Shown here: positions 14,531-27,245 of the stretch, one piece after another
Numbering within the stretch: the stretch's first letter is position 1
Layout: each line of letters starts with the position of its first letter
NCBI GenBank assembly: GCA_020543525.1
Contig: JAHYIO010000039.1
Location: 868,001-932,000 of the forward strand
Reading direction: 5' to 3'
DNA: 64,000 bases
From: Coriolopsis trogii
Lineage: Eukaryota; Basidiomycota; Agaricomycetes; Polyporales; Polyporaceae
Translations under genes and position numbers: made by a program
Notes under the pieces: generated by a model
The model's database searches: none
What the model was told of the DNA's origin: nothing
What the model saw: the letters and a program-made list of their open reading frames with translations, nothing else

Positions 14531-16390
14531 ATGCACAAGTGCCTCCTCATACAGGAGGTCCTACGAACCGTATTTGAATGTCTTGTGACATTTGAGGACG
14601 ACGAGTTCTATTTCGAACGGTCGCGAGGACTTTCGATCTTTGCACCAAGGGAGGAGAGTACTTTGCGAACCTTGGCAGCACTGGCACGGACGTGCAAGGC
14701 ATTTACGGAGCCAGCTCTGGACGTTCTATGGCGCGAGATCCCAGATCTCTATGTGGTGATGAAGTACCTCATGCCCACTCGTATACTGCCTGAACAAGCG
14801 AAGTGGTCCAAACCGCTGGTGAGGCCCCCGGTATTTGCCTTGAGTCTGCAGTCTTTCTGACATATCCTGGATATACAGTACGTCTCTGGAGACCCCAATG
14901 ATGCAGAATGGGAGAGAATCGACTCGTACCTCATCAGGGTCCGCATCATCGGCACCAGTCTTCCTGCAGGCTTCGAGGACAGGGACCGCGGCATGTTCCT
15001 GGATTATACCTTGACGAAGCTGGAAAAGCACGTTGCTAGCAAAGGAGAGAAGGGCGTCCTGTTACCGAAACTCACACATGTTATGTGGCAGACATCGTGG
15101 CAACATGAACGTTTTGTCCGCCTTCTGCTCGTCCCGACGCTGCGTCATGTTCATCTCCCCGCATGGCATTGGTCGGTGAGTTTGCCTCCATTTGCCGCTG
15201 GCGCCCTGCCTCAATTGTTCTCCTTCGTTGTCAGGTACACATATACTCCAGCGCTCGGAACGCTCAACCCTTTCGGACGTTTCGACAGGACGTGTTCACT
15301 GCGTTGTCACGAATACATGGGTTGAAGGAGCTTTGTATCAACTACGACTTCTTCACTCCAGAACTATCCCATATCTTCTCTAGCCGCAGTCTAGTGAAGC
15401 TCACGGTGGAGGATAACCGAAAATGGATCAGCGCCCGACCCCCATCACCCATTCCATGCCTACAAGAGCTGTTCTTCATCGTCTTCAAGGCAGAATCAGC
15501 TCCTTTCTTGTCCGGCATCCACGCCCGAAAGGTCAACATTCTGGTAGATATCGAGCATGACGACATTCCGCAAAGTGTCAACCTCCGGTCTACGTTCACC
15601 TCGATCCTGAGATCCCTGTCGTCTCCAGTGTCGATTTCGACCCCGCTCGAGCATCTGAAGATCGAGGTGAATCCCCGACTGAAGCGGTTTATCAGTTACA
15701 TGGCAGGAGCCGCCAACAACGTGCGTACGCTGTCGATATCCGATGGTGCCAAGTGTTTGCAAGACCTTCCGCTCCTCTCGTCGCTGCAGACCGTACGGAT
15801 CGAGACGGACGTGGTTCTGCAGCTCGACAACGACTTCCTACGCACGCTCGCGGGTGGCCTGCCCAAGCTTGTCACGCTGAGCCTCGTCCCCCCAGTCGCC
15901 GCCAACTTCATTTTTGACTGCGGCGGGAGCGACGGGGTTGCGCCCTTACCGACGCTCGACGGCTTGCTGCCCCTGATCGAACACTGTCCACGTCTCTCGT
16001 GTATCAGAATCGCCGTCTGCGCCGTATTCTCGGCGGACTTTGTACCGGCTAAGGTCCACCCCGTATCTGGCTCAGCGAGTATCAAAGAGCTCGAGCTTTG
16101 GACGACCCCCGTCTCGGAGCTATCTCAATCTTCAGCGACGGAGGTCATGAGGACGTTCTTCGAGGCCTTTTTTCCGGCTGTACGTTCGTGCCGGATCTGC
16201 CTGCCTCTGATGCTGTCGAAGGAACTCGGTACCCTCTCCTTCGAGGCCAAGCGAGAGGCATGTGAGAGGTGGGAGGCGATCTTGGCAAGCTTATTCACAA
16301 CTGCCACATGGACGAGGTGAGTGCCGCTTAAGGGCTCGTGGATTCCGTGTGATACTGACAAATATCCATAGGACTTGGCGAGTGGTATGA
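14531..16390 (+). CDS. F-box / leucine-rich-repeat-like protein, paralogue 3
   Basis: Third member of the local F-box family, in opposite orientation on the far side of MCM4-MTG2. Exon 1 (14531-14818) has IQEVLRTVFECLVTFEDDE, LRTLAALARTCKAFTEPALD and VLWREIPDLYVVMKYLMP. Exon 2 (14879-15175) gives DAEWERIDSYLIRVRIIGTS. Exon 3 (15235-16318 or so) carries the Leu-rich repeats, with TVRIETDVVLQL, LVTLSLVPPVAANF and ELWTTPVSE, the same signatures as copies 1 and 2. A GTGAGT donor at about 16319 and a TCCATAG acceptor give a tiny last exon ending at 16390. Without that splice the frame stops at 16320. Likely role: SCF substrate adaptor. Confidence 0.75.
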
Positions 16391-16504
16391 CCCGCGAGTC
16401 ACAAACAACATAGCATACACAGGACCATCTACATGACTGGCGTATTCAGGAGCTAGCCATAGTTTTACCTTCCGTCCACGGTGTGCTCGTGTTTGAGAGC
16501 CAAC

Positions 16505-18555
16505 TTACGCAGCACTTCCGCGCGAAACGGTGGCGATAGTATCGCTCTCGATCGCCTGCATCTCCATGGAGTCTTCGAACTCCACCGCCGCCTCGTCATA
16601 AGAAACGCCAGTCGTTCCTGGACTACGAGACTCGAATTTTAGTGTGGTTTTCTCCGTGTATAACACGCTGTTGTCGTGACCGATGAAGCCGCGCAAATTG
16701 AGAAGGAGGCGGGATGACTGTTCGTCAACGACAGTTTAGTGACGGTCGTCTCATTGAACGTCTACGACATGATAGGACCTACTGCGACGGATGAAACGGC
16801 GATGGTCCATGCGACTCCAATGGCCTCTAGTGCTCTTCCCTCTAGACGGATGGAGAGCGCCATATTCAAAGCATTGACCACTGAGTCTCCGAGCGTGAGG
16901 TCCAAGACGAAGTGGGAGCGTTCGAATTTGACTCACAGAAAAACCTACGTTTTGAGGAGGTATGCAGTCCTTAGTATCAAGGGCGGGTGAATCAAATGAA
17001 AAACGTACATGGCGAAGTACATAGATCCATCCCGGAGCAGGAGGTAGAGCAGAGGGCTGAAGCGACGGAACTCTGTCCATTTGGCGAGCGGGTTGCTCTT
17101 TGCATTCGATAATTCCATCTTGAACACTTCGCTTGAGAATGTTTTGTACAGCATCAGTACAAAATATGTCGCTGTCAGAGTGCGGGTTCAGCCACGGACG
17201 GCATGGCATTTAGCATAAGAATAGCTCACTAGTGACGCTGCAGTTGATAATCCTGCGTCATCGTTCCGTAATTATTCAGTTCGAGTTGCGTTGATGAGAT
17301 CCCAAAATACTGACCATGCAGGGAGAGAATTCCGCAGGGGCACGACAGCAAATGTGAAGCAACCAGGGAGTGGAAATCCTGGAGGCCGAGGCATCACAGT
17401 GATTGTGCGGGCTTCAATAATGCTGATGGTGATTGACGACTGCGAGAGACGGCTCAATAAGCTGTCTTTCGGTGCTATGAGGTTTGAATAGATCAACATG
17501 AACCACACACCGTAAGCTCGGCTGACATCATGGTGTCAAGGCTAGCATAATGATGATGGCTAAGACAGGCTCACCGAGGAAACAGAATGCGACAATCCCC
17601 CGGACTTTGTCTCATTTTGTCAGCCAACCTGTGCAGAATTCACAACCCAGAAAATTCCAGGCTTACCAGGCTTGCTGTTCTCATATGTTGCCCATAGGCG
17701 CAGGACGAACATCCCTTCTCCGAGTATCGAGCTGATAAGCACAGTGGCTCCACTGGCACGGTCGGCGTAATTCAACACACGCATCCGGTCCCGGACTAAC
17801 CAAAATGGATGGAACTTACAATGCATCGAACCATGGCCATCCTTGACATCTGGGTACAGAACCCCGGTATCAAAGGTTGCATCTAACTGGTTTCACGTGA
17901 ACACTCACATCTGCGAGGGAAGGTTAGTGCCCCGGTGTCCCGTGTATAGTAAAGCCAAAAGCGACTCGCCCCGAATGTAGGTGAGGAGCTCGAATTGACT
18001 GCGAGCGTCTGAGCTCTTCTCCTCGTCACGTTGACCCTTCTTTAGACTCACCAATGAAGTACATCCTATATGAAGGTCAGTCAGCGAGCAGAGAAAGCAT
18101 AAATGTGACTTACAGGGACACGAACAGTCCATAGTACCTCACGCCAAAGTACATAACTTTTGGCAAGGACCACTTTGCCCTAGCGGTTGGTATGACTCGT
18201 CAGTTAATCTCTTGTGGCATTCAGAGATGCAGCCGTCTGATGAGGGAACCACCCACCTCCAAACTAAATCAATCTTCGAGTGATACATCATTATCGCCAT
18301 ACGACAACCCCGGACTGAAGAAATAAACTCTCACTTCATCCGCAAATGTCAGGCAAATATCATACGCAATCCATGCACTTGCAGCGCCTGCAACACGTTC
18401 CATCAGTGAGCATCGAGCGGACACCAGTACAAATAGACTAATGACGATTGACCTGCAGCCAAGTTGACCGCCTGAGTATCCGCAACAATTTGGGTAAGAA
18501 GCTCAATCGCTTGTATGATGGACAAACCGGGTGGGAGTAAAGAAGAGAGAGACAT
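16505..18555 (-). CDS. DUF6533-type multi-pass membrane protein, copy A
   Basis: An integral membrane protein of a family common in mushroom-forming fungi; function unknown. The start ATG is at 18555, with N-terminus MSLSSLLPPGLSIIQAIELL. Further exons (short, split by 50-60 nt introns) give AWIAYDICLTFADE and AKWSLPKVMYFGVRYYGLF, the hallmark of the DUF6533 N-domain (a YD motif, then a W...LPK...RYY helix). Next come ISSILGEGMFVLRLWATYEN, PGFPLPGCFTF, FSPLLYLLLRDGSMYFAMY and VNALNMALSI. The C-terminus is a polar tail after RLLLNLRGFIGHD, with its stop at 16505-16507. Hydrophobic segments suggest about seven membrane helices. The exon chain is pieced together by eye. The two copies upstream share every block in the same order. 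Confidence 0.72.
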
Positions 18556-19457
18556 ATTGAGGGCCCGGATACGTCGCGTTCATGCTGGCATACATGGCCC
18601 CCTCTGTTTTATACCTGCACAATATTTTTAATGCCCCTGTGCGCGAAGCATGAGTTACAGGAATACCTCGTATCGGTTAGCTCACGCCCGTCGTTCTCGG
18701 GATCGAGACGCAAGGTTTGACTTCTGGGATCTACACGAGAAGTCGGGCGTGGGAAGACTAACCAGAACCTCCTGGTACGTCGGGGTTCTGCTAGGATTTG
18801 GCCAGGATGAAGAAAAAGGGCATCCTCTGATCCTAGTTTACCTTCAGTAAGCGGTGCAACTATGCAGGCTGTGAGGCTGCCGGCGCAGCCCTGTGTGTGA
18901 CGAGATTCACTCACATCTGCACCGCGTGTTGAGAATGTGCCAAGTCTCATCTTTCAGCCACACGAAGGGCTTCTGTGTCGCTATTGCTTCCTGTCGAGTT
19001 TGAGCTATGTTGAGATCGAGGACGATGTTGAATGACTCGGACTTCGAATATGTCTCGGCAGCCCACGACGGAGTAAATTCTCACGCCACGACAGGCACAG
19101 CAGGGTCAGGAAGGATGAGAACCAGATGAGTTCGTCAGTCATACCGCAATCACAACAATGCTTCATCGCTCGTCACACAAGAACTGAATCAAACATATGA
19201 CAGCCCATCTTCCCTGAGCCAGGCACCCTCTCAGACCATCTCGAAGTGCGGAAGTGCTTAAAATGTCTCTTTTCTAGACTTTCGTTCCATATGTAGCCTT
19301 GTCTACTGCCTTCCATCGCCGACAGTGACTGGATGTAATTGAGGACGTGAAAGGGCGGCGGACTCAGTAAGACACACAGCTGTCATTGGATTCTACTCCA
19401 TGAACAGGTTCGTCAATTTGTAGACCTTGCCAGATCGACGAAATCACTAGCCGTCGT
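18556..19457. other. Intergenic region between DUF6533 copies A and B
   Basis: About 900 bp with promoter sequence of copy A and the 3' flank of copy B. No recognisable exon, RNA gene or inverted repeat was seen. Confidence 0.4.
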
Positions 19458-21453
19458 CTAGCTCATTTGAACAGTCTCTGAATGGGTCCTCGACGACGTC
19501 GCAACAGTCACCAGAATAATGTCGCCCTGTTCTCGTCCGCGAGAGTCTCCACGTTTGAGCGCCCTGGGGTTCGGCTCGAACTTCATCGAGCTGCCGTACG
19601 TCATGAGGCTTCCTGCGGGTGTGCCTCTAAAGCCCCGCAGATTTAAGAACAACCGGGAGGACTGGAAAAGTAATTTCAACGGAGTGTTCTGCTTTATGGC
19701 AGTAGTGAGACTCACCGAAACGGATGATACTGCAATGATCCATCTGTCGCAGGAGGGTGTCAGCGAGTCATCAGGAAGTGCCGCGGAGTCCCGAAGACTC
19801 ACGCAATGCCCATCTGTTCAATAATTCGTCCATTAGAGTGTATAGAGAGTGCCATATTGAGGACAACGACGACTGCAGCCCTGGGTCAGGGCAAGGCCGT
19901 ACAGATTATGAGAGATAATCACCGAACATCATGGCAAAGTATGCAAGCCCGTCCCTGACGAGCAAGTATACAAATGGGCTGAGCCTGCGAAGCTCAAACC
20001 ACCGAAAGATGGGATCACGCCGTGCATGAAACATCTGCAATTTGAATGCCGGGCTGGTAAGGCATCGGTATATCATCAAGACCAGGTAGGTGGCTTAGCA
20101 AAGGACTAAGTAAGTCCACCTGACAAAGATGTATACGACAACCACCTACTTCCAATGAGGCAATAGATAATCCTTTACATGAGACGACTATGTCAGTTCA
20201 GGCATAACAAGAGGGTATACTAGAAATACAGACCATCCAGCGAGCGTATGGTCGAGGGGCACATCGACCTCTTCAGCGTAACAGCCCCCAATAGGAAAGC
20301 CCGAGGGTCGAACAGTAAAGTGAACGTTCCGTCCCTCAACAATTCCAACGGCAAGGGATACCTGTAGTGAGCGGATGAGACGTGACCGGCAGGTACTCGT
20401 ACACAAGCATACTCCAATCTCGGCTATGGTAGGCGTAATAATAAGTATCAGAGATATAACATCAGCGACGTGGTGTACTCACCTAACCAGCAGATTACAA
20501 CCAGGGCGAGAACTGGGATATCGTAAAATATGAGTCAACATTGAAGCAATGAATGATACTTCCATGTGTCATACACTTACTCTGCTTGTTGCGTTCGTAA
20601 CAGCTCCACAGTCTGAGTAGGAACATTCCTTCACTCAATAAGAAGACGAGGTCAGCGGTACCACTGTAGAGACCGCAGAGAATGAGCTGCAAGTACACGA
20701 CTGTCTCAGAATACTCACAAGATTTCGAACCACATCCAGAACCGGCATCTTAGAAGTGTGAAATTCTAAATATTTACCATGATTGGAGGACTGGCTTACA
20801 ACTAGATATTGCATGGTTAAATGATGGGTTATACGAACAGAGAGGTCAAATACATACCCCCAACGGAACTGTAAAGCTTAGACCGACTTCATGTGCACGG
20901 TGTCAACTCCAACGCCAGGCAATATGAGCCGGTGAGTACTCACTACCCGTATACATTCTGCAGGCAGGTGAGCGGAGAAACCCAAGTAAAGTGATGAACC
21001 ATACCCTGATGCAAACAAACCATAGTATCTAACGGGTACATAGAGCATCTTCGGCAAGGTCCATCGTGACCTAAGAGGAGAGGCGGACGGGGGGACAGCA
21101 TCAGTCATGCACCGTCGCGTATCATACACATCTGTCACACACTCCCAAACCAACTCAACCTGTATACAAGATGGCCATCACGATTCGTCAGGCAAGCCTG
21201 ACAGGTGTCTTGCCCTGGGACCAAAACGAGCTCACCTCCTGAGGGAAAGCGAGGATTATGTCGTAAGCGATCCATGTCGTAGCCGCAACTACGTGGGAGT
21301 GAAGCCTTCAGGTAATGCATGGCCCTACGACAAAGGGAATGGAGCCTCACTGGATGCGAACGTGACTGCAAAGTTGTCCTGGACGGCTTGGAAGAGGAGT
21401 TCCTCTGCCTGCAGGACGGATGGAATGTCGGGCGGAAGGGACGGGAGAGACAT
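19458..21453 (-). CDS. DUF6533-type multi-pass membrane protein, copy B
   Basis: Second tandem copy. The start ATG is at 21453 (MSLPSLPPDIPSVLQAEELL). The next exons give TTWIAYDIILAFPQE and RWTLPKMLYVPVRYYGLFAS, then TADLVFLLSEGMFLLRLW and a CYERNK loop. The PSGFPIGGCY motif matches PGFPLPGCF of copy A. The last helices are followed by SRLFLNLRGFRGTP and a polar cytoplasmic tail ending at 19458. The gene order and the internal block order are the same as in copies A and C, so the three arose by tandem duplication. Exon borders are approximate, and small disabling changes cannot be excluded. Confidence 0.7.
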
Positions 21454-21710
21454 GGCAATATCTAGGAGAGTGAATAAACAAAACCTCCGTAGGGCATGCT
21501 TTCACGGAAAGCCCCCGGACCCTTATGAGAGACGACGAAGACCCGCGCGCTATCGAGGGCACTTATCAGGAATGCGACCGCTGGGTCAGCATCGCCCTTC
21601 TCGGTACCCATAATTAGGCACGCAGCTGCAAACAACCGTCCGAAAGAACGAGAATTGTGAGGCACCATGGGAAAGCTTCCTTCGAGAGGATAAGCGAGGC
21701 GAGATCGCAC

Positions 21711-22180
21711 AGGACCCCCGATAATCCTCACAGAGGCCAGATCCTGGCGAGGGCGATTTGGCGAGGTCTGATCCGGACAGATTTTGAGCGTCTACGGAGC
21801 AGTTTGATCCGGACAACGCCTCTGGCCTACGCTAAGCGCCCGTAAGCGCCCATGAGCATCCGGAAGGCGTCTATTCTCAAGTACTTGGTTGGCTAAATTT
21901 TGTCACTATTTCACGGGGAATTGAGCTGAAATGTCTCATAAAGGCTTTTTCAAACTTTGATTTGTATAATCTGCATTGCTATACTGTTGCACAGTGCGTA
22001 TAAGGGACCGTCTTATAAGCGCCGATCCGGACAGGCGCCCTCTAGTCCGGACGAGGGATCCGGCCTCTCAACCTAAAGTGGGCGGCTTTGATCCGGACAA
22101 GGATCCAGCATACCCCCTCCGGGCCCTCCAGTCTGATCCGGACAAGGGATCAGGGGTCTGTGAGGATTATCGGGGGTCCT
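21711..22180. mobile_element. hAT-like MITE, 470 bp
   Basis: A non-autonomous DNA transposon. The ends are 24-bp perfect inverted repeats starting AGGACCCCCGATAATCC (21711-21734 and 22157-22180). The direct repeat GATCGCAC flanks both ends (21703-21710 and 22181-22188), an exact 8-bp target duplication typical of the hAT superfamily. Inside are about six copies of the motif ATCCGGAC, mostly near the ends, as expected of subterminal transposase-binding repeats. There is no coding capacity. Confidence 0.88.
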
Positions 22181-22188
22181 GATCGCAC

Positions 22189-23040
22189 CCTCGACCATGC
22201 GAACCGATGACTCCCATGAAGCGTACATAGTTCAGTCGAGTTTGACAGAATAGCCAGTGTATTGAAGTGTCGTAGTCCAGGTTACGACACGTCCGTGTTT
22301 TTGATATGTTCTTGGCCGTACAGTTGTATGTCAAGGTGGAAGAATTCCGGCAATCGCTCGGGTCGACGTGGCAAGAGTCAGACAGGGTTCATTCATCCCC
22401 TGGCAGACGCCCTTTTCCCACGCCCGCCTCAGCCGACACTCACAACCACGTTCCGTCAACGTCTCATCGCGAGATGAAATCCGGAGATGGGTGCCAGTGT
22501 AGTATCAACAGGCTTTGGTGTTTCAGCACATTGTGTCTTATGCCATAGAGTTCGTCCTAATGCATAGCAGATGACCAATGAATCCGAAGAGCCCCAAGTT
22601 CCAACAACGAACTCCAACACCAGCCTCAATAAGTGACATAAGCAGCCTCCCTGAGCGAGGTCCGTTGGAGTTCGTTACACCGCGGCAGTGACAGAAGGTA
22701 GCTGAGTAGCTTCTTGAAACGAACATAACCTGCTCAATATCAGCAGCGAGTCAACGCGAGCACATGCGCGGGCCCGGAACGTTGTGCGAAAAGCCACACT
22801 CTGAAGAGAGTAGGGCGCAGAAAGCTTCCAAAACTTCTGAAACTCTGGACGAACATATCATGAAGAATCCAGCGGTTCCAGCTTGGCGCTTCGTCGTGAT
22901 CTTAGGATGATGATCCACCTGTCCAAACTCAGTCCATTGAACAAAAGGATCCGAATCGTATTACTGTATACATCAAGAGCATAGCATTGAGTCGTTAGTG
23001 AGAATCCAAGGTGATGTGAGGTCTCCAAATATCATACACG
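22189..23040. other. Intergenic region downstream of copy C
   Basis: No gene is seen. There is a short perfect hairpin GTGTCGTA...TACGACAC at about 22267-22290. A 13-bp inverted pair, AACGAACTCCAAC / GTTGGAGTTCGTT, lies near 22609 and 22668. Neither has flanking duplications that would mark a transposon. Confidence 0.35.
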
Positions 23041-25159
23041 TCATGCCGACTCCGCGTGAGTAGTTTCCATCCTGATGTGTTCACCTTCTCCGTGTCTGTG
23101 AGCCGTGGATACCGTCTCGCGCTGAGACTCCGAATTCCTGTTGTACTCCGAGTATCTAACCGAGAACGTCGTCGAGAACCTCATGGTGGTGTGCGTTTTG
23201 GTGTGCAAAGAAGAGCGTCTCCCCAAGAAGCCCCGTAAGTTCAGGAAGAGGCGCGAGGACTAGAAGTCGAACGTGGTGAGTAAGCATGGAATCCCCATTC
23301 ACATGAGAGATGAAAGCGACTCGGATACTCACCGCGATGGATGAGACGGCAATGATCCATCTATAGCAGAACCCTTAGACAGAGCTATGAGACGGGACCA
23401 AGAACGATGCTCACGGGATGCCTATTTCTTCGATGGCCCTCCCAGAGAAGCGGATGGTGAGCGCCATGTTCAACAGCACGACGACTGCCAGTGCAGATTT
23501 TCAGTTCGTGATTCGTGGTAGGAATGGTTTTTGCGATTGCTCACCGAACATCCTGAAATGACACATACCCCTTCTCGTAAAACAATAGATCGAGCATGCA
23601 GCAGGATAAACTCACATCAGAAAGTACATAAGCCCGTCTCGGACAAGGACATAGATGAGAGGACTGAGCCGACGAAGCTCCGAAAACTTTGCGATCGGGT
23701 TGAGGCGGACGTTCGACAGCTCCGTCTTGAACGCCTGGCTCGTGAGACACTGGTGAACCATCAAGAGGAGATAGACAGCTACATCATGTAGCCGCCGTCA
23801 GGTCAGACCAGTATTCGGATCCTAACAGAGCCACGCACTTCCGATCGCGCAATAGAGGACCCTGCAAGCCCCCACGCGTGTCACCGCCACCGGTCAATAC
23901 TTGGCCACAAGTAATATGGAAAATGCGAAGGGGTGCGTACCATCCGGAGAGCGTACGAGTCAGAGGGACATCAACCTGCGCAGTGTAGCATCCCGGGATG
24001 GGAAAGTTGGGCGGTCTATCGACTATATGGACTGCCCGGCCCTGAAGGATGCCGACAGAAAACGACCCCTGATGGCGATGACCCATGGTAGATGTCAATA
24101 TCCTGTACGGGCGCGATGGTACCCCACTGTACGCACAACAATCTCGGCTGCGAGCATTCTTTATCATGATCAGAGGAAACAACCAGCAGAGCTGTCCGAC
24201 TTACCTACGAAGCAGATGAGGACCAGGGCCAGGACTACGTTGACATTGTCAGCACCTCGTGTACTCTTATTTTGGAAGCAGTGTCACCTTTCTTGTTTCT
24301 TTCGTATGAACCCCATAAGCGCAAGAGGAACATCACTTCGCTAATGAGGAATATGAAGTCGACGCATCCACTACGGGGCGTTTTTGCACTCGATTAACAG
24401 GGGAGGGCACCTGGAGCGGAGAATGGCACACTCACAATATCTCGTACCACTGCCAGAAGCGGCACCTGAACGTAATGAGCATTAGGCCTTGCGGAGCGCA
24501 GTGTACCCCTTGATATGACATACACCTATATGACGCCAGTAAGCCTACAATCACAACCCACGAAGTTATGGTACTAACATCGAGTGACAAGGTGTAGCTG
24601 GAATTGACTAAAAGCAGGTCACTTAGCCAGAGCATCAAAGCACGCACATCACTCGTTTCAACGTACTGGCAAGGTAAAACCTGCGATAGTATCCAACTCA
24701 GACATCAGCGATGATGAAGGGTGCGAAGACGTTTCTCACTCACGCAGAGCACACTAGACCATAGTATCTTACAGCAATGTAGAGAGCCTTCGGAAGCGTC
24801 CATCGAGTCCTTGGAAGCAATGAGTTGGTAATCAGCGAATGGTCCTGCCGATTCTCAGGGAAACCAGCGACTGACTTCCACACCAACTCGACCTGCAGGC
24901 ATTCTGAGTGAGCGCCACGAGCTGAGCCGAAGATTCAGAGCGCACTCGCCTCTTGTGGGAACGTTAGTATCACGTCATACGCGACCAATGCAGTGGCCGC
25001 CACTATGTGAAGTACATGATCAGCGACCCTGACCCCTAGAAGCTGTCAAGAGAATTTACCAGCCGCGTAGTTTACAGACTGGTTATCATGAATAGCCTCG
25101 AAGAGAGTCTCGAGGGCTTGCTCGATGGTCATACCAGGCGGAAGTTGGGAGAGGGACAT
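23041..25159 (-). CDS. DUF6533-type multi-pass membrane protein, copy C
   Basis: Third tandem copy. The start ATG is at 25159 (MSLSQLPPGMTIEQALETLF). Later exons give RWTLPKALYIAVRYYGLVCS, then DFIFLISEVMFLLRLWGSYE and the PNFPIPGCYTAQVDVPL block, equivalent to PGFPLPGCF in copy A. The last exon, after a CTTCTAG acceptor, starts SSRLFLNLRGFLGRR and ends at 23041. The N-terminal YD helix and the DGLMYF-type helix are present in other short exons. About seven membrane segments are expected. Function unknown; a receptor- or transporter-like role would be guesswork. Confidence 0.7.
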
Positions 25160-27245
25160 GGCGGCCTACAAGGGTGTAGCGTTTCTGGACGAGCTCTGAG
25201 CCGATCATGGACAGGATCCCACATCTTATGGGAACGGACTGGTGTCATTTGTAGCCGCGCAACGCGCTCCCTGAGGTTCCAACGCTTAACTGCCGTCTTC
25301 GCTGACTGTAGCCAGCCATAGCCACAGATCTAGAGAGAGTGATCATCGCGAAGCCCTTGGGACTTTATGGCCGCGAGCGGTGACGTGGGAACGACAGCGA
25401 AGGCTGATAGCAGCGTCCTATGCGGTGAAGGTGCGAAATGAGTAAGGTACTGAAGAACACGTGAAACGCAGATCTGTCGTCGAATGAGGCAATGGCTGAT
25501 AAATGCACGTCAAGGACTGTAAAGATAGCCTTGCTCGGCGATACGACCGCCGTCTCGAGGGAGCTCGACACACGACAGAGAACCGTCTTCTGGACTGGAT
25601 CTACAGTCCGAATTGTATGTATGCGCATAGGCTCATGTCGGTGATCGCGGCAAGTACAAGTAGGGGAGATTGCAGGAGATGCATGGAGAAAAATGCGGTC
25701 GTAAGGCAAGGCCTTCGCGAATGTTGCGCTCCACCAAACTCCCATGAATTTGAAGCGAAGGGAGGAGGGTGAGCACATAAGCATAGAGACATTGTCTCAA
25801 CACCGCCCTCACCGGTCTCCCTCTTTAGCCACAGAGTTGTATGGAAGAGCGCGGCCGGACCTCGATGAACCTGGACGTGGGAGGTCGCTAGGATTCTGAC
25901 AGCGGCAAGACAGGGAGAGTTCAGTCGAAGTCCTCACTGGCAGATGTCAGACTGCGCGTGTCCCATGGCTCGCTAGTGCAACAAGCGGCATCATTGAACG
26001 TTTGAACCACAATAGGAGCCGTCGCGGTTTTGACTGCCAGTACGACAATCTTCGGGTGGATGATATGTTATAATCAGAAAAATAGACAAGAGTGGCATCA
26101 CCAACAATAGGAAAGGCATGGGGAGCTAGACAGCGCGCGACGTTGCGGGCGAAACGCGCTCCCCAGAGTCCCAGACACACGCTCGGAAGTCGGCTTCTCC
26201 ACATCCGAGATAATGACTCAGACTCGGAGAGGAGTTGTCTATGTTGGAAAGAGCCAGGACAAAACATTCGCGCTTGCACTTTGCTAAGATTTGCGCTAAG
26301 GCGCATTGTGCAGTGATCTACGTCGAGACAACCTTGCGATGCACGCTGAGAGATATATGGGCGGGGAAATGCTCAGGTATCAAAGGAGAGCCAGCATTTT
26401 TACGCACAGATGGCTGTCTTCTAGATTCCCGTAGTCTTCAGAAGAGCTGCGGTTGAGACGTAGGAATGCCTTATTTTGTGACCAAGGACTGCCATACGGA
26501 CAAGCACACATCAATGCCGGAGCCTAACACCACGAATGCAGGCATACATATACATTGTACCACCCATAGATAGAGGGGATAGAATGAGCGACTCACCGTA
26601 CAACAAAGCGTAGACTCCGGCGAGCGAGGACATAGAAGGCCAGGTATGTCGAGCATGCACTGAGGCGGATTTGCACGCTATCATAGCAGTCAGATTGGGC
26701 GTAAAGCTGGACGGTCATCCGCTGGTATCGAGAGCCGATGTCAAGGTGCTGATAGGAGCTGTTCATGGATGGCATCCGCTATCCTGACAGAAGAGGAGAT
26801 GAACGCCGCCTCTAGTACACCTGCTCGTAAGGAAAACTGGTTTCAGAAGGACGCTTGAATGTTCACCTTGGTCGCTTATCGTTCGTGTTAAAACCCAAAA
26901 GTGGATTGGAGCACGTCGCCAACATGCAGTCGACATGAGTGTCGTTGCCAACGACGTGGTGGAGAAGGAGGAGGTCGACGTTCACGGCGAGGACGAATCG
27001 GAATTGCCTGGGTATATACACGCGCTTATAAATCATCACGTGCCACAGGCTCCCCTGCGGGCGCTACGATTCTCCTTAGTTGTCTTATACGCGCTGCACG
27101 ACTTAGCCTCCCTTGTGTCCTGAACGACTTGCCCGACTTATTGACTTATAGTCTCTAGCTGCTGTGTGGCCTTGACGAAGACGAAGCCTTAAGACCAATT
27201 TTGACAAGCACGCGACACTTCTGAGTGGAGAGAACATACAGCAAC
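25160..27245. other. Two-kilobase stretch without a recognisable gene
   Basis: This lies between the start of DUF6533 copy C and the start of CSTF2. It contains only short open frames without family motifs. The base composition resembles neighbouring intergenic DNA. The last 200-300 bp must hold the CSTF2 promoter. I looked for terminal inverted repeats and found none convincing. A decayed gene could be present but I cannot name it. Confidence 0.4.

Noticed and set aside
22609..22680. AACGAACTCCAAC inverted pair as a small transposon
   Set aside because: The arms are only 13 bp, with no flanking duplication.
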